The notes under the pieces are model-generated. The model saw only the letters and a list, made by a program, of their open reading frames with translations, was not told the DNA's origin and did not search any database. From positions 2,320,219 to 2,384,218 of the forward strand of contig NZ_CP016757.1 of NCBI RefSeq assembly GCF_001701045.1: 64,000 bases of DNA, in the 5' to 3' direction. Origin of the DNA: Cloacibacillus porcorum. GTDB lineage: Bacteria > Synergistota > Synergistia > Synergistales > Synergistaceae. Below are positions 16,073 through 24,517 of this stretch, one piece after another (within the stretch, counting starts at the first letter, position 1; each line of letters begins with the position of its first letter). The position numbers and the translations under genes were made by a program.

Positions 16073-18129
16073 TTGATGTGTTTTTCTCCTTTTAGGTCAA
16101 AATCTTCCAAATCCCGATTCTGTTCACTTTTGCTTATTTTAATTTTCAACTTTTTAACAAAATATCCAAATTCTAGTTCATAATCGCTTGAAAGCATATA
16201 GGTGTCTCCATCGCATATAATTTCTTTTTTTTCTATAAGCTCCTTGCGTATGCGCTGAAAGACCCTTTTTTTTGTATCCTGTTTTGCACTTTCATATTTA
16301 CTGTAAAACGCATTCCGCCAATCATTTTCGCGTACTCCCGCGAAGTTGCCGTATTCGTCAAGTAAGCCGTATGTCTCCGCCGCCTCACGATACGCCTGCA
16401 AGCCTAAGTGTTGCGTTTTGCTTAATGCAGTTATTACCTTTTCGCCTCCGTGCTCATCCGGCTCAAGCACTATCGTAGATACCGCAGCGCCGTCTTCGTC
16501 GAACCATCCGGGCAGATGTACAGGGATTCGCTCAAGATATATCGGGTCGGCAAGCTCACAGTCCTTTTGTTTCACCTGCTCAAGTTTGATGTTATCTCCC
16601 GAAGTGGAAACTAGTATCTGGTTGTCCAACGCGCCGCGCCAAGCCGACGATCCGCGCGCTCGGCCCTTTGCCTCTTGGTTGACGCCGGTATGATGTACGA
16701 GGATCACCGTGCAATCGAAGGTCTGCGATAGCTTGCTGCAGGCGTCAAGCATCGTCTTCGTGTCTGTCGCCTTGTTTTCATCACCAATCAAAAATCGATG
16801 AAGCGTGTCCACGACGATGACCGCAATATCCTGAGCTTCGAGAGCACGGATTTCTGATATCGTTTTCGCGAGCCCTTCGGAGGTGTTGAGGTCACAGGCG
16901 CCACTTGATATCCATGCGTTTAGGTGTTCAACGTTGTGGTACTTCTTCCAGCCTGCAAGTCGGGCTTTAAGTCCGTAATGCCCTTCTCCGGCCAGATAGA
17001 CCACGCCGCCCGGACGCACGCGCAGACCGGCCCACGTATCTATGCCCGCCGCCATGCGCAGTACCCAATCGAGCACGACGAAGGTCTTGCCGGTGCCGCT
17101 GTCTCCGTATACCATCGCCAAGCCGCCAGCCTGTATCCATTTTTTTATGAGCCAGCGGATGGGCGCAGGCTTCGCACAAAAGTCGTCCGCCGCGGTAAGC
17201 CATGTGCTTTTGCCCGTGAGCAGCGCCTTGAGGTCGCCGCCGGCGGTAACGTAGTCGTTCACGTCGCCGATCTCCGGCGGGATTATTACTCTTGCCCCGA
17301 TGAGCGTCGCGGCCTCGTTTGCGGCCGCCTGCCCCGTGCTGCTTTCGTCGTTGTCGCCGACGATCACGATCTCCTGCACAGGGCCGAGCTTTTCGCGCAG
17401 CCATTTTGCCACGGGCGGCAAGTTGCCGGCGTTTAGTGCCATTACCGCGGTCGCGCCTGTGGCTTCGTATATACTGGCGGCGGTCGCGTAGCCCTCGGCG
17501 ACGTATATCGGCCCCTCCTGCGGCGGCAGAGGGCCGAGGGCGAAATATCCACCCTTGACCTCACCTCCGCCGTGGAATTGCTTCTGGCCGTCCGCGGCGA
17601 TGTACTGCGCAGAGGCAATCCGTCCATCCAATATTATCGGGATCATGAGACGTCCGTCGCCGGTCTGATAGATACCGTAGACGCCGACCTGCTTGCGCTG
17701 CAGATATGAATGCCCCGGCTCGGCGGGCGTGACGGTCTGTAAGATGTTCATAACGGCGTTTGCGATCTGTTCGCGGTATTTCCGCCGTTCTTCGTCGCGT
17801 ATGGCCGCGGCTTCCGCCATCCGTCTTTCGCACGCCGCTATCTCTTCCGCCGTGAGTTCTCGCCCCACGTCGGCAAGCCATTTGCTTTCGACGCTGCCGC
17901 GCCAGCTGCCGAACATGCCGGCGGGTATGTTGTCGCCGAAGCCGATATACCAGCCGGCCTTTTCGGTGTTTTTGTCGCCTACGACTGCAAAACGGTGGAT
18001 TTTGCCGTCAAGGGTGACGCGGACAGGCCGCTTCGGCGCGATAGCAGAATTGGCGATGGCGTTTTGTAGCTGCGTTTCTGGCGTGTCGGGCTTTATTTCC
18101 CGGTCCCATCCTGTCGGTAGTGTTGCCAT
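16039..18129 (-). CDS. Phage primase-helicase (TOPRIM + RecA-like RepA helicase)
   Basis: A 696-residue replication protein. Residues about 205 to 290 form a TOPRIM domain (IYVAEGYATAAS, then IVIVGDNDES), the catalytic part of a primase. A RepA-type hexameric helicase/ATPase follows, with Walker A YGDSGTGKTF near residue 340 and Walker B-like AVIVVDTLHRF near residue 440, then HHTG. The C-terminal 120 residues are basic and helical. It should prime and unwind phage DNA. GGAGGAGATG precedes the ATG. The N-terminus lacks the CHC2 zinc finger of host DnaG. Its 3' end carries motifs of the candidate origin. Confidence 0.9.
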   Translation of the reverse strand: MATLPTGWDREIKPDTPETQLQNAIANSAIAPKRPVRVTLDGKIHRFAVVGDKNTEKAGWYIGFGDNIPAGMFGSWRGSVESKWLADVGRELTAEEIAACERRMAEAAAIRDEERRKYREQIANAVMNILQTVTPAEPGHSYLQRKQVGVYGIYQTGDGRLMIPIILDGRIASAQYIAADGQKQFHGGGEVKGGYFALGPLPPQEGPIYVAEGYATAASIYEATGATAVMALNAGNLPPVAKWLREKLGPVQEIVIVGDNDESSTGQAAANEAATLIGARVIIPPEIGDVNDYVTAGGDLKALLTGKSTWLTAADDFCAKPAPIRWLIKKWIQAGGLAMVYGDSGTGKTFVVLDWVLRMAAGIDTWAGLRVRPGGVVYLAGEGHYGLKARLAGWKKYHNVEHLNAWISSGACDLNTSEGLAKTISEIRALEAQDIAVIVVDTLHRFLIGDENKATDTKTMLDACSKLSQTFDCTVILVHHTGVNQEAKGRARGSSAWRGALDNQILVSTSGDNIKLEQVKQKDCELADPIYLERIPVHLPGWFDEDGAAVSTIVLEPDEHGGEKVITALSKTQHLGLQAYREAAETYGLLDEYGNFAGVRENDWRNAFYSKYESAKQDTKKRVFQRIRKELIEKKEIICDGDTYMLSSDYELEFGYFVKKLKIKISKSEQNRDLEDFDLKGEKHINGTDGTKNEEK

Positions 18130-18482
18130 CGTGTCATCTCCTCCCGCCGGTCAAACGCGGCCTGTAGTGCTTCGTCTCTGCCTTTGCAGACGACGGCTTT
18201 ATAGCCGGTTGCCGTCAAATACTCTATCCAGTCTTTTTGTTCCTCGGACGCCCTGCCGCCCTTCTGGCGCTTCATCTCAATCCAAAAACGCCATTCAGGG
18301 ATAAATAAATCAGGAACTCCCTTACAAACGCCTTCGGCCTTTAGCCGCGCGGCCGTCTTGATGTCGCGCCAACCGCCGTTGGGTATGGCGATTATTCGCA
18401 CACCGGGAAAAGTTTTCCTGAACGCGGATATGAAGGCGCATTGCTCCTCATGCTCCGACGGCAGGTGTCCAGCGGCGCTCAA
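18093..18482 (-). CDS. VRR-NUC domain nuclease
   Basis: A phage nuclease of the VRR-NUC type (PD-(D/E)XK fold): SEHEEQCAFISAFRK, then IPNGGWRD, GVPDLFIP and WIEMKR carry the conserved Asp, Glu and Lys. It probably resolves branched DNA or helps recombination. The start is uncertain. I took the TTG at 18482, which overlaps the helicase end by 35 nt; the open frame reaches an ATG at 18539 that would overlap by 92 nt. It overlaps the primase gene by 37 nt at its end. Confidence 0.8.
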   Translation of the reverse strand: MSAAGHLPSEHEEQCAFISAFRKTFPGVRIIAIPNGGWRDIKTAARLKAEGVCKGVPDLFIPEWRFWIEMKRQKGGRASEEQKDWIEYLTATGYKAVVCKGRDEALQAAFDRREEMTRWQHYRQDGTGK

Positions 18483-20064
18483 GCACCCTATAATATCGTC
18501 CGTCTTTTTTGATTGTGATACTGTCCGGTGCCTTTGCACTGTTTAACACCTCCGCGATGTCATCAAGATAGTTTTCGCTCTCACCGTCTAGGGTGGAGAT
18601 ATCAGCGCCGCATCCGTCTATGATCGCGCGCAGCGTCATTTTGGCGCGATACCGCGCATAGCCGTCGTGTAGAATGGTGATGTACTCTGTCACCTTGTCG
18701 CCCGTCAGCTCGGCATTTTCGTAGTCCACGCAGAGCATATTGATCTGTTTCGTTTTGCTCTGGCGGATGTACCACCACCAGCTGCGGACGCGCATCTCTT
18801 CCGGCTCAAGGCTCATAATGTCGTCGTCGTGGAGCTTTACGGCCTCCTTCGGCGCTGCCGGGAACTCATACCCGCAACATGGGCAGACTTTAACCGAAGC
18901 GTGAACGAGCTCCGCGCATTCGTCGCAGACCTTTACCGGCGCGTCGCCGGTGCCTGCGCCCTTGTGCTTCGGCGGCTTGACCTCCGTGATCGGGCCGTGG
19001 CGCTTGACGTTGCCGGCGAAGTCGAGCACAAGGCAATGGTCTGTGTGGCTTTTGAGCCGCATCCCGCGCCCTGCCATCTGAATATATAGCCCTGGGCTCA
19101 TTGTCGGACGGCAGAGAGCTATCAGGTCAATGTCCGGGTAGTCAAAGCCCGTCGTCAGTACGTCGGCATTGGTCAGGGCTTTTATGCGCCCAGCTTTGTA
19201 GTCGGCGATGATCCTGTCGCGTTCTGTTTTCGGCGTGGCACCGGTAACAACCTCGGCCACCACGCCCCGGGAGCGAAGCACGTTGCGGATCGCCTCGGCG
19301 TGCGCTACTCCGGTGCAGAAAAAGAGCCATGCCTTACGGTCGCCGGCGCGGCGGATCACCTCTTCTACGATACGATCGTTGTCGTCGGCGTTGTTGACCG
19401 CGGCCTGCAGCTCGTGTTCGATGTACTCACCGCCGCGCTTGCCGACGCCCTCGGTCGAGAGCACCGTCCCCGGCAGCTTCGACCTTAACGGCGCGAGGAA
19501 TCCGCGCGCTACAAGCTCCGCAATTTGCACAGGCTCTATGAGGTCGTCGAAGATTGCCCCGTGTTCGCTTATCAGGCCGTGTCCAAGACGGTAAGGCGTA
19601 GCGGTAAGGCCAACTATCCTCATGTTTGGGTTCTTCGCTTTAAGGGCCTCTAGGAGCGTTCTATAGCCTCCCTCTGCTTTATGCGATATTAAATGTGCCT
19701 CGTCTACGAGGGTGATATCCACAAAGCCAAGCATCTCGGCCTTGTCGCGCACGCTCTGTATCCCTGCGACGGTGATAGGCAGTCCAATGTCACGGCTGCC
19801 CATTCCCGCCGAGTAGATGCCAAGCGGAGCCTCCGGCCACGCAAGCATGATTTTTTCTGCGTCCTGCTGCAGCAGCTCTTTGACATGCGAGAGGATGAGG
19901 ATGCGCGATTGTGGCCACCCCAACATGATGTTTTTGCAAAGCTCGGCAATCACATGGCTTTTGCCGCTGCCCGTCGGCATAACAATGCATGGATTGCCGG
20001 GGTTATATTTCAGCCACGTAAAGAGCATAGTTATTGCTCGCTGCTGATAGTCGCGTAGAGCCAT
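18448..20064 (-). CDS. DEAH-box helicase with C-terminal zinc ribbon
   Basis: A 538-residue superfamily 2 helicase. Walker A is MPTGSGKSHV at residues 29 to 38, motif II is LVDEAHLI near residue 137, motif III GLTATPYR near 155, and motif VI QMAGRGMRL near 332. After the helicase core comes a zinc ribbon (VCDECAELV and VCPCCGYEF, near residues 383 to 405). Such proteins are found in many siphophage replication modules and resemble the UvsW/XPB-like branch-migration helicases. It starts at TAATG, coupled to the upstream nuclease. Confidence 0.9.
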   Translation of the reverse strand: MALRDYQQRAITMLFTWLKYNPGNPCIVMPTGSGKSHVIAELCKNIMLGWPQSRILILSHVKELLQQDAEKIMLAWPEAPLGIYSAGMGSRDIGLPITVAGIQSVRDKAEMLGFVDITLVDEAHLISHKAEGGYRTLLEALKAKNPNMRIVGLTATPYRLGHGLISEHGAIFDDLIEPVQIAELVARGFLAPLRSKLPGTVLSTEGVGKRGGEYIEHELQAAVNNADDNDRIVEEVIRRAGDRKAWLFFCTGVAHAEAIRNVLRSRGVVAEVVTGATPKTERDRIIADYKAGRIKALTNADVLTTGFDYPDIDLIALCRPTMSPGLYIQMAGRGMRLKSHTDHCLVLDFAGNVKRHGPITEVKPPKHKGAGTGDAPVKVCDECAELVHASVKVCPCCGYEFPAAPKEAVKLHDDDIMSLEPEEMRVRSWWWYIRQSKTKQINMLCVDYENAELTGDKVTEYITILHDGYARYRAKMTLRAIIDGCGADISTLDGESENYLDDIAEVLNSAKAPDSITIKKDGRYYRVLERRWTPAVGA

Positions 20065-21083
20065 TAGAAGGGCACCCTTTCGTCTTTTGGCCCCTGTTGG
20101 TCTATTGCGAGAAGTTCATGCGTTGTGATGGCCCCAGCGTTGAGATAGGGGTTGCCATTAAGGTATGTCACGCCCTTTATCTCATATTTGCCACACATGC
20201 CGTTCTCGTTGCCGCCAAGCCATTTCCAAGGCACAAGATCGAAGTGCGCAACGTGCGCCTCACAACCGACGCGCTGTTCTTCAACCGATAGTTCGTAATT
20301 CTGCATGGCCGCACAGGTAAATTTCCCGTCCTTGGTTGCTGTGACATGCGCGCAGGTACGGCAGTTGACTTCTATCGATAGGTGCGTGCCAAAACAAAAA
20401 TCATGACCGGGGCAATAGCGGCACTGATACCACGTCGGGTCTGTTGACAGTGGCTCCGGGAGGCGCTCTGAGAGGGCAAGCATATGCCCGCGACGGATAA
20501 GGGCCTCGGCTCTCGCTTTGTCTAAGTAGACGCGCTCCGTGTACATCTCGTCGTTGTCTTTGCAGACGGCGACGTAAAGCGCGCGGTCGATCTTCGTGCC
20601 GAGCATGTAGCCCTGCATCTGCCGCCAGTGCTGACGCTTGGCGCCGCTCACTCCCTTGGATTTAAGTTCGTTGAAGGATTTGAGCGAGTGTGTTTTAAAC
20701 TCCGCAACATGGCGCGTTTTCTCGGCTCCGGGGACGCCGCTTTCGATGATACCATCGATGGAGCCGGAGACGTGGCCGCCGAAGTCAACGCGGCTCTGAC
20801 CGTCAGAGTCAAGGCAGGTGCTATGAATGTCTATGCCTATAGCGCGAAGATCTTTCACTATCGTTTCTTCCTCCCTCTGTCCTCTGCGGAAAAGGCGAAG
20901 CATACGCCCGGGAAATTGTTCTATTATCGCCCAACGAAATGAGAGCCATACCCAGCGGTCGCACTCGTGACCTAAAACAGAGAGCCCCAAGTGGGGGCGC
21001 GGGGGCTCTCTGTGCTGTACGTGATGGGCGTCGATTCGGCTCTGGATGTCAATTTGGTTGAGCGGCTCCGGTATGGCCGCCAT
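20064..21083 (-). CDS. PD-(D/E)XK nuclease, RecB/Cas4-like
   Basis: A 339-residue nuclease. GHVSGSIDGII near residue 105 provides the Asp and HVAEFKTHS near residue 128 the E-x-K of the PD-(D/E)XK core, followed by a Gln-rich QHWRQMQGYM helix (QxxxY motif) seen in RecB-type nucleases. The C-terminal third has Cys pairs (CRYCPGHDFC and CRTCAH), possibly for zinc or an Fe-S cluster. Next to a Sak4-like ATPase and a DUF669 protein it likely supplies 5'-3' exonuclease activity for phage recombination. Confidence 0.85.
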   Translation of the reverse strand: MAAIPEPLNQIDIQSRIDAHHVQHREPPRPHLGLSVLGHECDRWVWLSFRWAIIEQFPGRMLRLFRRGQREEETIVKDLRAIGIDIHSTCLDSDGQSRVDFGGHVSGSIDGIIESGVPGAEKTRHVAEFKTHSLKSFNELKSKGVSGAKRQHWRQMQGYMLGTKIDRALYVAVCKDNDEMYTERVYLDKARAEALIRRGHMLALSERLPEPLSTDPTWYQCRYCPGHDFCFGTHLSIEVNCRTCAHVTATKDGKFTCAAMQNYELSVEEQRVGCEAHVAHFDLVPWKWLGGNENGMCGKYEIKGVTYLNGNPYLNAGAITTHELLAIDQQGPKDERVPF

Positions 21084-21086
21084 CAG

Positions 21087-21674
21087 TTACCACCATTGGG
21101 CTTTGCCGCCGGTAACTTGCGGCGCGGGCTGCGGTGGCTGCGGCTGTGCCGGAGGCTGGGCAAAAGCCTGGCTGAACCCGCCTCCCTGCGGCGGCATTAC
21201 GGCATCTCCCGCAGGGGCGGCGCTGGGCATTGGAGGCATACCCATAGGCGCGCTCGTCGGCATTGCGTCGCCGACCGGTTTAAAGTTTTTCACGTCGTTG
21301 CTGGCCGGATATTTTTCTGTCGCCTCACGGATTGTCACGCTGGCTTTGACTGTGTGCCCGATTAACTGCAGATCGTCCGTGAACGGGTCAGGAATGGCGC
21401 AAGCGAGTTGCAGTGCTTTTAACTGCTGACGCCCTATCTTTTCCGCCGTGGGGTTGTCGTTGCGGAAGTTGATATTACAAAAAACTTTACGTCCTTGATA
21501 TGACGGGCCGATGACGTCAAAGGTAATGCTTTCATACGCACCGGTGCCGTTTTTTGTCTTTTTCTGTTCTACTTTTGTAATCTGTAGAATATATTCACCC
21601 GCGGGGAGTGGGGTAAAATCTTCCGGTTTAACATTGACTAGATCCTGTGTTACATCGTTTCCCAAAAGTGCCAT
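21087..21674 (-). CDS. DUF669 family protein, putative phage ssDNA-binding protein
   Basis: A 195-residue protein matching DUF669. Residues 1 to about 125 form a beta-rich domain (FTPLPAGEYILQI, then YESITFDVI, and VFCNINFRN). Residues 135 to 195 are a low-complexity tail rich in Pro, Gln, Gly and Met, ending QWW. This layout of an OB-like domain plus a disordered tail is that of single-strand binding proteins, and DUF669 genes sit beside recombinases in many phages. ATG preceded by CAGGAGGA. Confidence 0.78.
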   Translation of the reverse strand: MALLGNDVTQDLVNVKPEDFTPLPAGEYILQITKVEQKKTKNGTGAYESITFDVIGPSYQGRKVFCNINFRNDNPTAEKIGRQQLKALQLACAIPDPFTDDLQLIGHTVKASVTIREATEKYPASNDVKNFKPVGDAMPTSAPMGMPPMPSAAPAGDAVMPPQGGGFSQAFAQPPAQPQPPQPAPQVTGGKAQWW

Positions 21675-22079
21675 TTATTTTTCCTCCTGTTTTTTAATTT
21701 CTACTGAAATTCCAACTTTGCCGGGCGTCTTGGTGATCGCCGCGGAAAGCATTGCTTTTATTTCGTCGCCGGTATTGTCCCAGCCTTTTTTGTTTAGTTC
21801 TGGTTTCCACCGGAAAGCGGTTGACATTATCATTTCATCGATGCTGTTCAGTGCCGCGATCTCACGCAGCCGGACCGCGTCGATCTTGACGTTCATGGAG
21901 CGTTTGACGCAAACCTTAAATTCCCCGACGTCGTTTGTCCGCGAGCCCTCCCACTGATCGGGAACGCCGATCGCCGCGGCAAGCTGCTCCTCGATCGCCA
22001 CGCGTGCTGCTTTGGCGGCGTCCTCTTTCGCTTTTGCCTCGTGCAGAGCTACAACGAGAAGATATACGGCATCAGACAT
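21675..22079 (-). CDS. Phage protein of the recombination module, unknown
   Basis: A 134-residue protein with an Ala/Lys/Glu-rich helical N-terminus (LHEAKAKEDAAKAARVAIEE), a middle with FKVCVKRSMNVKID and a charged C-terminus. It is often found between a Sak4-like ATPase and a DUF669 protein in phage genomes, which suggests a part in recombination, but I know no function. It overlaps the Sak4-like gene by 8 nt. Confidence 0.6.
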   Translation of the reverse strand: MSDAVYLLVVALHEAKAKEDAAKAARVAIEEQLAAAIGVPDQWEGSRTNDVGEFKVCVKRSMNVKIDAVRLREIAALNSIDEMIMSTAFRWKPELNKKGWDNTGDEIKAMLSAAITKTPGKVGISVEIKKQEEK

Positions 22080-22755
22080 TTGTCCCGCCTCCGATCTTCT
22101 GCATGATTGCGCCGAGGTCGGCGGGCTCCCACATCTCTAACTGTCCGCTCCTGTCTTTCGCGGTCCAGATGCCGTCAGAGGCGCACATGAGCATCCGCTG
22201 TACTTCCCCCTTATCGTTTTGCCCGACTCGTAAAGCGAGCACCTCGTCAAAGAAATATGGCAGCATTTGTCCAAGCTTTTGCCCAGGCATCGCCGGCGAA
22301 TGGAGCAGTTGGCCCATTTCGTTTTGCTGTTTCTCAATCTTCGCGGAGAAATAGACATGTCGCCCTGGCAGGTCGCGGAAACCGCGAATCAGCGCCGTCA
22401 TGGTATCCTGCATCGCGCCGTATGCCTGACGCGGGTCTTTGGCGATCGCTTTTTCTGTGCCAAGCACTACCTCCGCGATCTCGGAGATGGAATCAAGAGC
22501 GACAGACTCAAACTGCCTCGATTCTTCGGATTCGTAGAGCCACCTGTGAGCCTCCCGCAGTTCCGCCATGTCCTTGATCTCGATGAACGGAAGATTTTCT
22601 TTGCGCAGGCTCAAAAGCCCACCCTCCGCCGAAAGAATCAGCGGCTTCGGCAGAGTTTTGATGAGCGTCGTCTTCCCGGCTCCGGCCTGTCCGTAGACGA
22701 GGACCTTTAGTCCATTGGTGGTGATGGTGTTAGTGCTTTGAATATTTATTGCCAT
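22072..22755 (-). CDS. Sak4-like RecA-fold ATPase
   Basis: A 227-residue P-loop ATPase with Walker A GQAGAGKTTL at residues 22 to 31 and Walker B-like ESVALDSISEIAE near residue 85. It lacks the extra domains of host RecA, and its length and neighbours (DUF669 protein, PD-(D/E)XK nuclease) fit the Sak4 type of single-strand annealing or strand-exchange proteins. It would drive homologous recombination of phage DNA. ATG preceded by AAAAAGGAGAA. Confidence 0.82.
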   Translation of the reverse strand: MAINIQSTNTITTNGLKVLVYGQAGAGKTTLIKTLPKPLILSAEGGLLSLRKENLPFIEIKDMAELREAHRWLYESEESRQFESVALDSISEIAEVVLGTEKAIAKDPRQAYGAMQDTMTALIRGFRDLPGRHVYFSAKIEKQQNEMGQLLHSPAMPGQKLGQMLPYFFDEVLALRVGQNDKGEVQRMLMCASDGIWTAKDRSGQLEMWEPADLGAIMQKIGGGTNV

Positions 22756-22774
22756 TTTTACATTCTCCTTTTTA

Positions 22775-23107
22775 TTAGTTGTTTGTCATGAACATTAATT
22801 GCATTGCGTCTTTAAAGCCCTGTTTGTAGGCGTCTTCTGCAAATTGACAAGACAGGTCCTCATACGCAGAAGAGAGGTCGAATATAAAACTGTCTTGTTG
22901 GTTTTCTGGCATTGCAACAGCATCCCTTAGTGCTTGCTCGGCTTTTTTGATTCGCGCATCGAGGTATTTCCTTTCGGTCTTATACGTGCCCTTTTGTATG
23001 GCATAGTTGCAGCGCCGATCAACAACAAGATCCACATCATCCATGAAAGATTCTGTACAATTCGAATCTAAGTTGTCCTCAAAAAGAATATTGCCTTTTC
23101 TTGCCAT
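22775..23107 (-). CDS. Hypothetical phage protein
   Basis: A 110-residue helical protein with no recognised domain. It contains basic (KTERKYLDARIKKAEQ) and acidic stretches and ends ALMFMTNN-like QLMFMTNN. A good GGGAGGATGA site precedes the ATG, and it lies 19 nt upstream of the Sak4-like gene, so it belongs to the early operon. The middle with Ala- and Glu-rich helices could mediate protein contacts. Confidence 0.55.
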   Translation of the reverse strand: MARKGNILFEDNLDSNCTESFMDDVDLVVDRRCNYAIQKGTYKTERKYLDARIKKAEQALRDAVAMPENQQDSFIFDLSSAYEDLSCQFAEDAYKQGFKDAMQLMFMTNN

Positions 23108-23133
23108 TTTTTATCATCCTCCCTTATAATGGA

Positions 23134-23161
23134 GGCGGTAGTTCCAGCTACCGCCAATTTT
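23134..23161 (+). terminator. Hairpin with U-tract on the plus strand
   Basis: GGCGGTAG and CTACCGCC form an 8-bp stem with a 6-nt loop, followed on the plus strand by AATTTTTT. The surrounding genes are on the minus strand, so it would stop antisense transcripts, or work weakly as a processing hairpin for the early mRNA. Confidence 0.6.
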
Positions 23162-23171
23162 TTGGCTCGCG

Positions 23172-23201
23172 CCCTTCCGTTTGTAGCGGAAGGGTTATTT
23201 T
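23172..23201 (+). terminator. Second plus-strand hairpin with U-tract
   Basis: CCCTTCCG and CGGAAGGG form an 8-bp stem with a 7-nt loop, followed on the plus strand by TTATTTTT. It abuts the stop codon of the minus-strand zinc-ribbon gene at 23195. Confidence 0.6.
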
Positions 23202-23476
23202 TGTACCTCTACATCTACGCCAAGTAATTCCTGCGCATCTGAAATAAGATTCTCTGCGTCGCGGATCAGCTGTTTTTCAAGCCGCTGCATCGTGGGAAAA
23301 CAAGTAGAGCAAAAATGCTTACGGTTGCTGCCTTTGCATTTACTCTCTGGAGAAAGAAGCCCACCAAAAAGATAATCGCCGCCGCGTCCAACTCTTGCGA
23401 TGTAATATGGTTTGACTTCCTCTTCCGCTATTTCCTTTCTACAGCAATCACAGATGTATATTGTTTTCTCTGCCAT
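23195..23476 (-). CDS. Small zinc-ribbon phage protein
   Basis: A 93-residue protein with IYICDCCRKE near the start and HFCSTCFPTM near residue 56, a two-CxxC zinc ribbon, followed by a coiled region of about 35 residues. Phage early proteins of this shape often bind DNA or host proteins. No specific family recognised. Start ATG preceded by GGGAGAG. Confidence 0.65.
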   Translation of the reverse strand: MAEKTIYICDCCRKEIAEEEVKPYYIARVGRGGDYLFGGLLSPESKCKGSNRKHFCSTCFPTMQRLEKQLIRDAENLISDAQELLGVDVEVQK

Positions 23477-23479
23477 TTT

Positions 23480-23626
23480 TTATCTCTCCCTTATGATCGT
23501 TTTGATTGTCATCGCCACCACGCCGACCAGCCCGAAGATACCGAGCCAGAACATGGTGCAGATGATGTCAAGATTTGGCGCTACGTTATGATAAAAAAAC
23601 TCACTCTGTGCAAACTGCTCCATCAT
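23480..23626 (-). CDS. 48-residue single-pass membrane protein
   Basis: A short gene with AAGGA eight bases upstream of its ATG. After about 17 polar residues (MMEQFAQSEFFYHN) there is one strongly hydrophobic helix near residues 19 to 42, ending with a basic tail (KTIIRER). It overlaps the previous small membrane gene (ATGATG across its TGA) and lies 4 nt before the zinc-ribbon gene. Function unknown. Confidence 0.55.
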   Translation of the reverse strand: MMEQFAQSEFFYHNVAPNLDIICTMFWLGIFGLVGVVAMTIKTIIRER

Positions 23627-23763
23627 TTTTCAATCCTTCCGTTCCGCCATGTCGGCGGTTTTCGCTTCATCTGCCGCTGTGCTCGCTTATCCAGATATGT
23701 ACAGATACCTACACCTATGCCTAACATTGCCGCCAAGACTATGGTGTATACGGTGGTGCTCAT
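23623..23763 (-). CDS. 46-residue single-pass membrane protein
   Basis: A short gene starting at the ATG at 23763, with AAAGGAGC upstream inside the end of the HTH gene. Residues 5 to 24 are hydrophobic (one helix) and the remainder is very basic (DKRAQRQMKRKPP). It overlaps the next small membrane gene by 4 nt. The pair may act together at the membrane, but their role is unknown. The early location argues against a standard holin. Confidence 0.55.
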   Translation of the reverse strand: MSTTVYTIVLAAMLGIGVGICTYLDKRAQRQMKRKPPTWRNGRIEK

Positions 23764-24062
23764 TTCGGTAGCTCCTTTCTGCGTGGATGTTCTGTGATCC
23801 ACTTGTCCAAGTCGTCAATGTCATAACGGATTAATTTCTTGCCCCCGTCACCCTTGCCGCCCTCAATTTCCATACTGCGCGGCCCGATGTTCTTGTCTCG
23901 CCAGTTGCGGAGCGTACCGGGCGAAACATCAAGATATTTCGCGGCTTTGTGCTCGTTGAGGAGTCGAGAGGATCTATCTGCTGCATCGTCAAGCTTCTGG
24001 ATTGCCTCCATGAGCACTGAGCGCAGCTCTGCGCAGGTTGTTTCAAATTCAAGCTCTGTCAT
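23760..24062 (-). CDS. HTH (excisionase-like) DNA-binding protein
   Basis: A 100-residue protein whose C-terminal part has a MerR/excisionase type helix-turn-helix: KAAKYLDVSPGTLRNWR followed by a wing with KKLIRYDIDDLDKWI. The N-terminal 40 residues are a helix. The start at 24062 was chosen because the ATG overlaps the TGA of the upstream gene; the open frame extends further but without a site. It could be an excisionase or an early regulator. Confidence 0.75.
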   Translation of the reverse strand: MTELEFETTCAELRSVLMEAIQKLDDAADRSSRLLNEHKAAKYLDVSPGTLRNWRDKNIGPRSMEIEGGKGDGGKKLIRYDIDDLDKWITEHPRRKELPK

Positions 24063-24496
24063 CTTTCCTCTCCTTCCTTGATACGAACTCCCCGCCACTT
24101 GCGTGTAGCGTCGGACTTGTATGAGACAAACATTTTCATCTGGCGAAGCGCGCCACCAACAACATTCTTCGTGGGCGGTGTCAAACCATTGCACATACAC
24201 CAGTCAGAGAAAGAGTCGTAAAGCTCGTGGCAGGTACAGGTAGCTATCTCATCCACTTCGCACCACTCCGAGATAAATTTCTGCAAGTTGTTTCGCAGAT
24301 TTTCATCTTCAAACGGGTTTCGCCTTACGATCGTTGGCGGCTCGTCAAAGGGCAACCCTGCAAGCTCGCAAAAACGCTTCATGATCTCCCTGCGCATTGC
24401 GCTAGACATAGCGCCGCGAAAAGCTACCGCAGCGTCCAGCATCAGCCGCGCTTCTTTGATATCCTCCTCACGCATGTTGTTCAGCATTTCTTCCAT
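24059..24496 (-). CDS. Phage protein with primase C-terminal-like winged helix
   Basis: A 145-residue protein. The N-terminal 45 residues are helical. Residues about 70 to 140 (QKFISEWCEV, then ELYDSFSDWC and a final RKWRGVRI) look like the winged helix found at the C-terminus of P4/D5-type phage primases, which recognises DNA. Here it is a separate protein without the helicase. That resemblance is from memory and moderate. ATG preceded by GAGGAGATAA. Confidence 0.55.
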   Translation of the reverse strand: MEEMLNNMREEDIKEARLMLDAAVAFRGAMSSAMRREIMKRFCELAGLPFDEPPTIVRRNPFEDENLRNNLQKFISEWCEVDEIATCTCHELYDSFSDWCMCNGLTPPTKNVVGGALRQMKMFVSYKSDATRKWRGVRIKEGEER

Positions 24497-24517
24497 CTCT
24501 TTATCTCCTCACTATCA

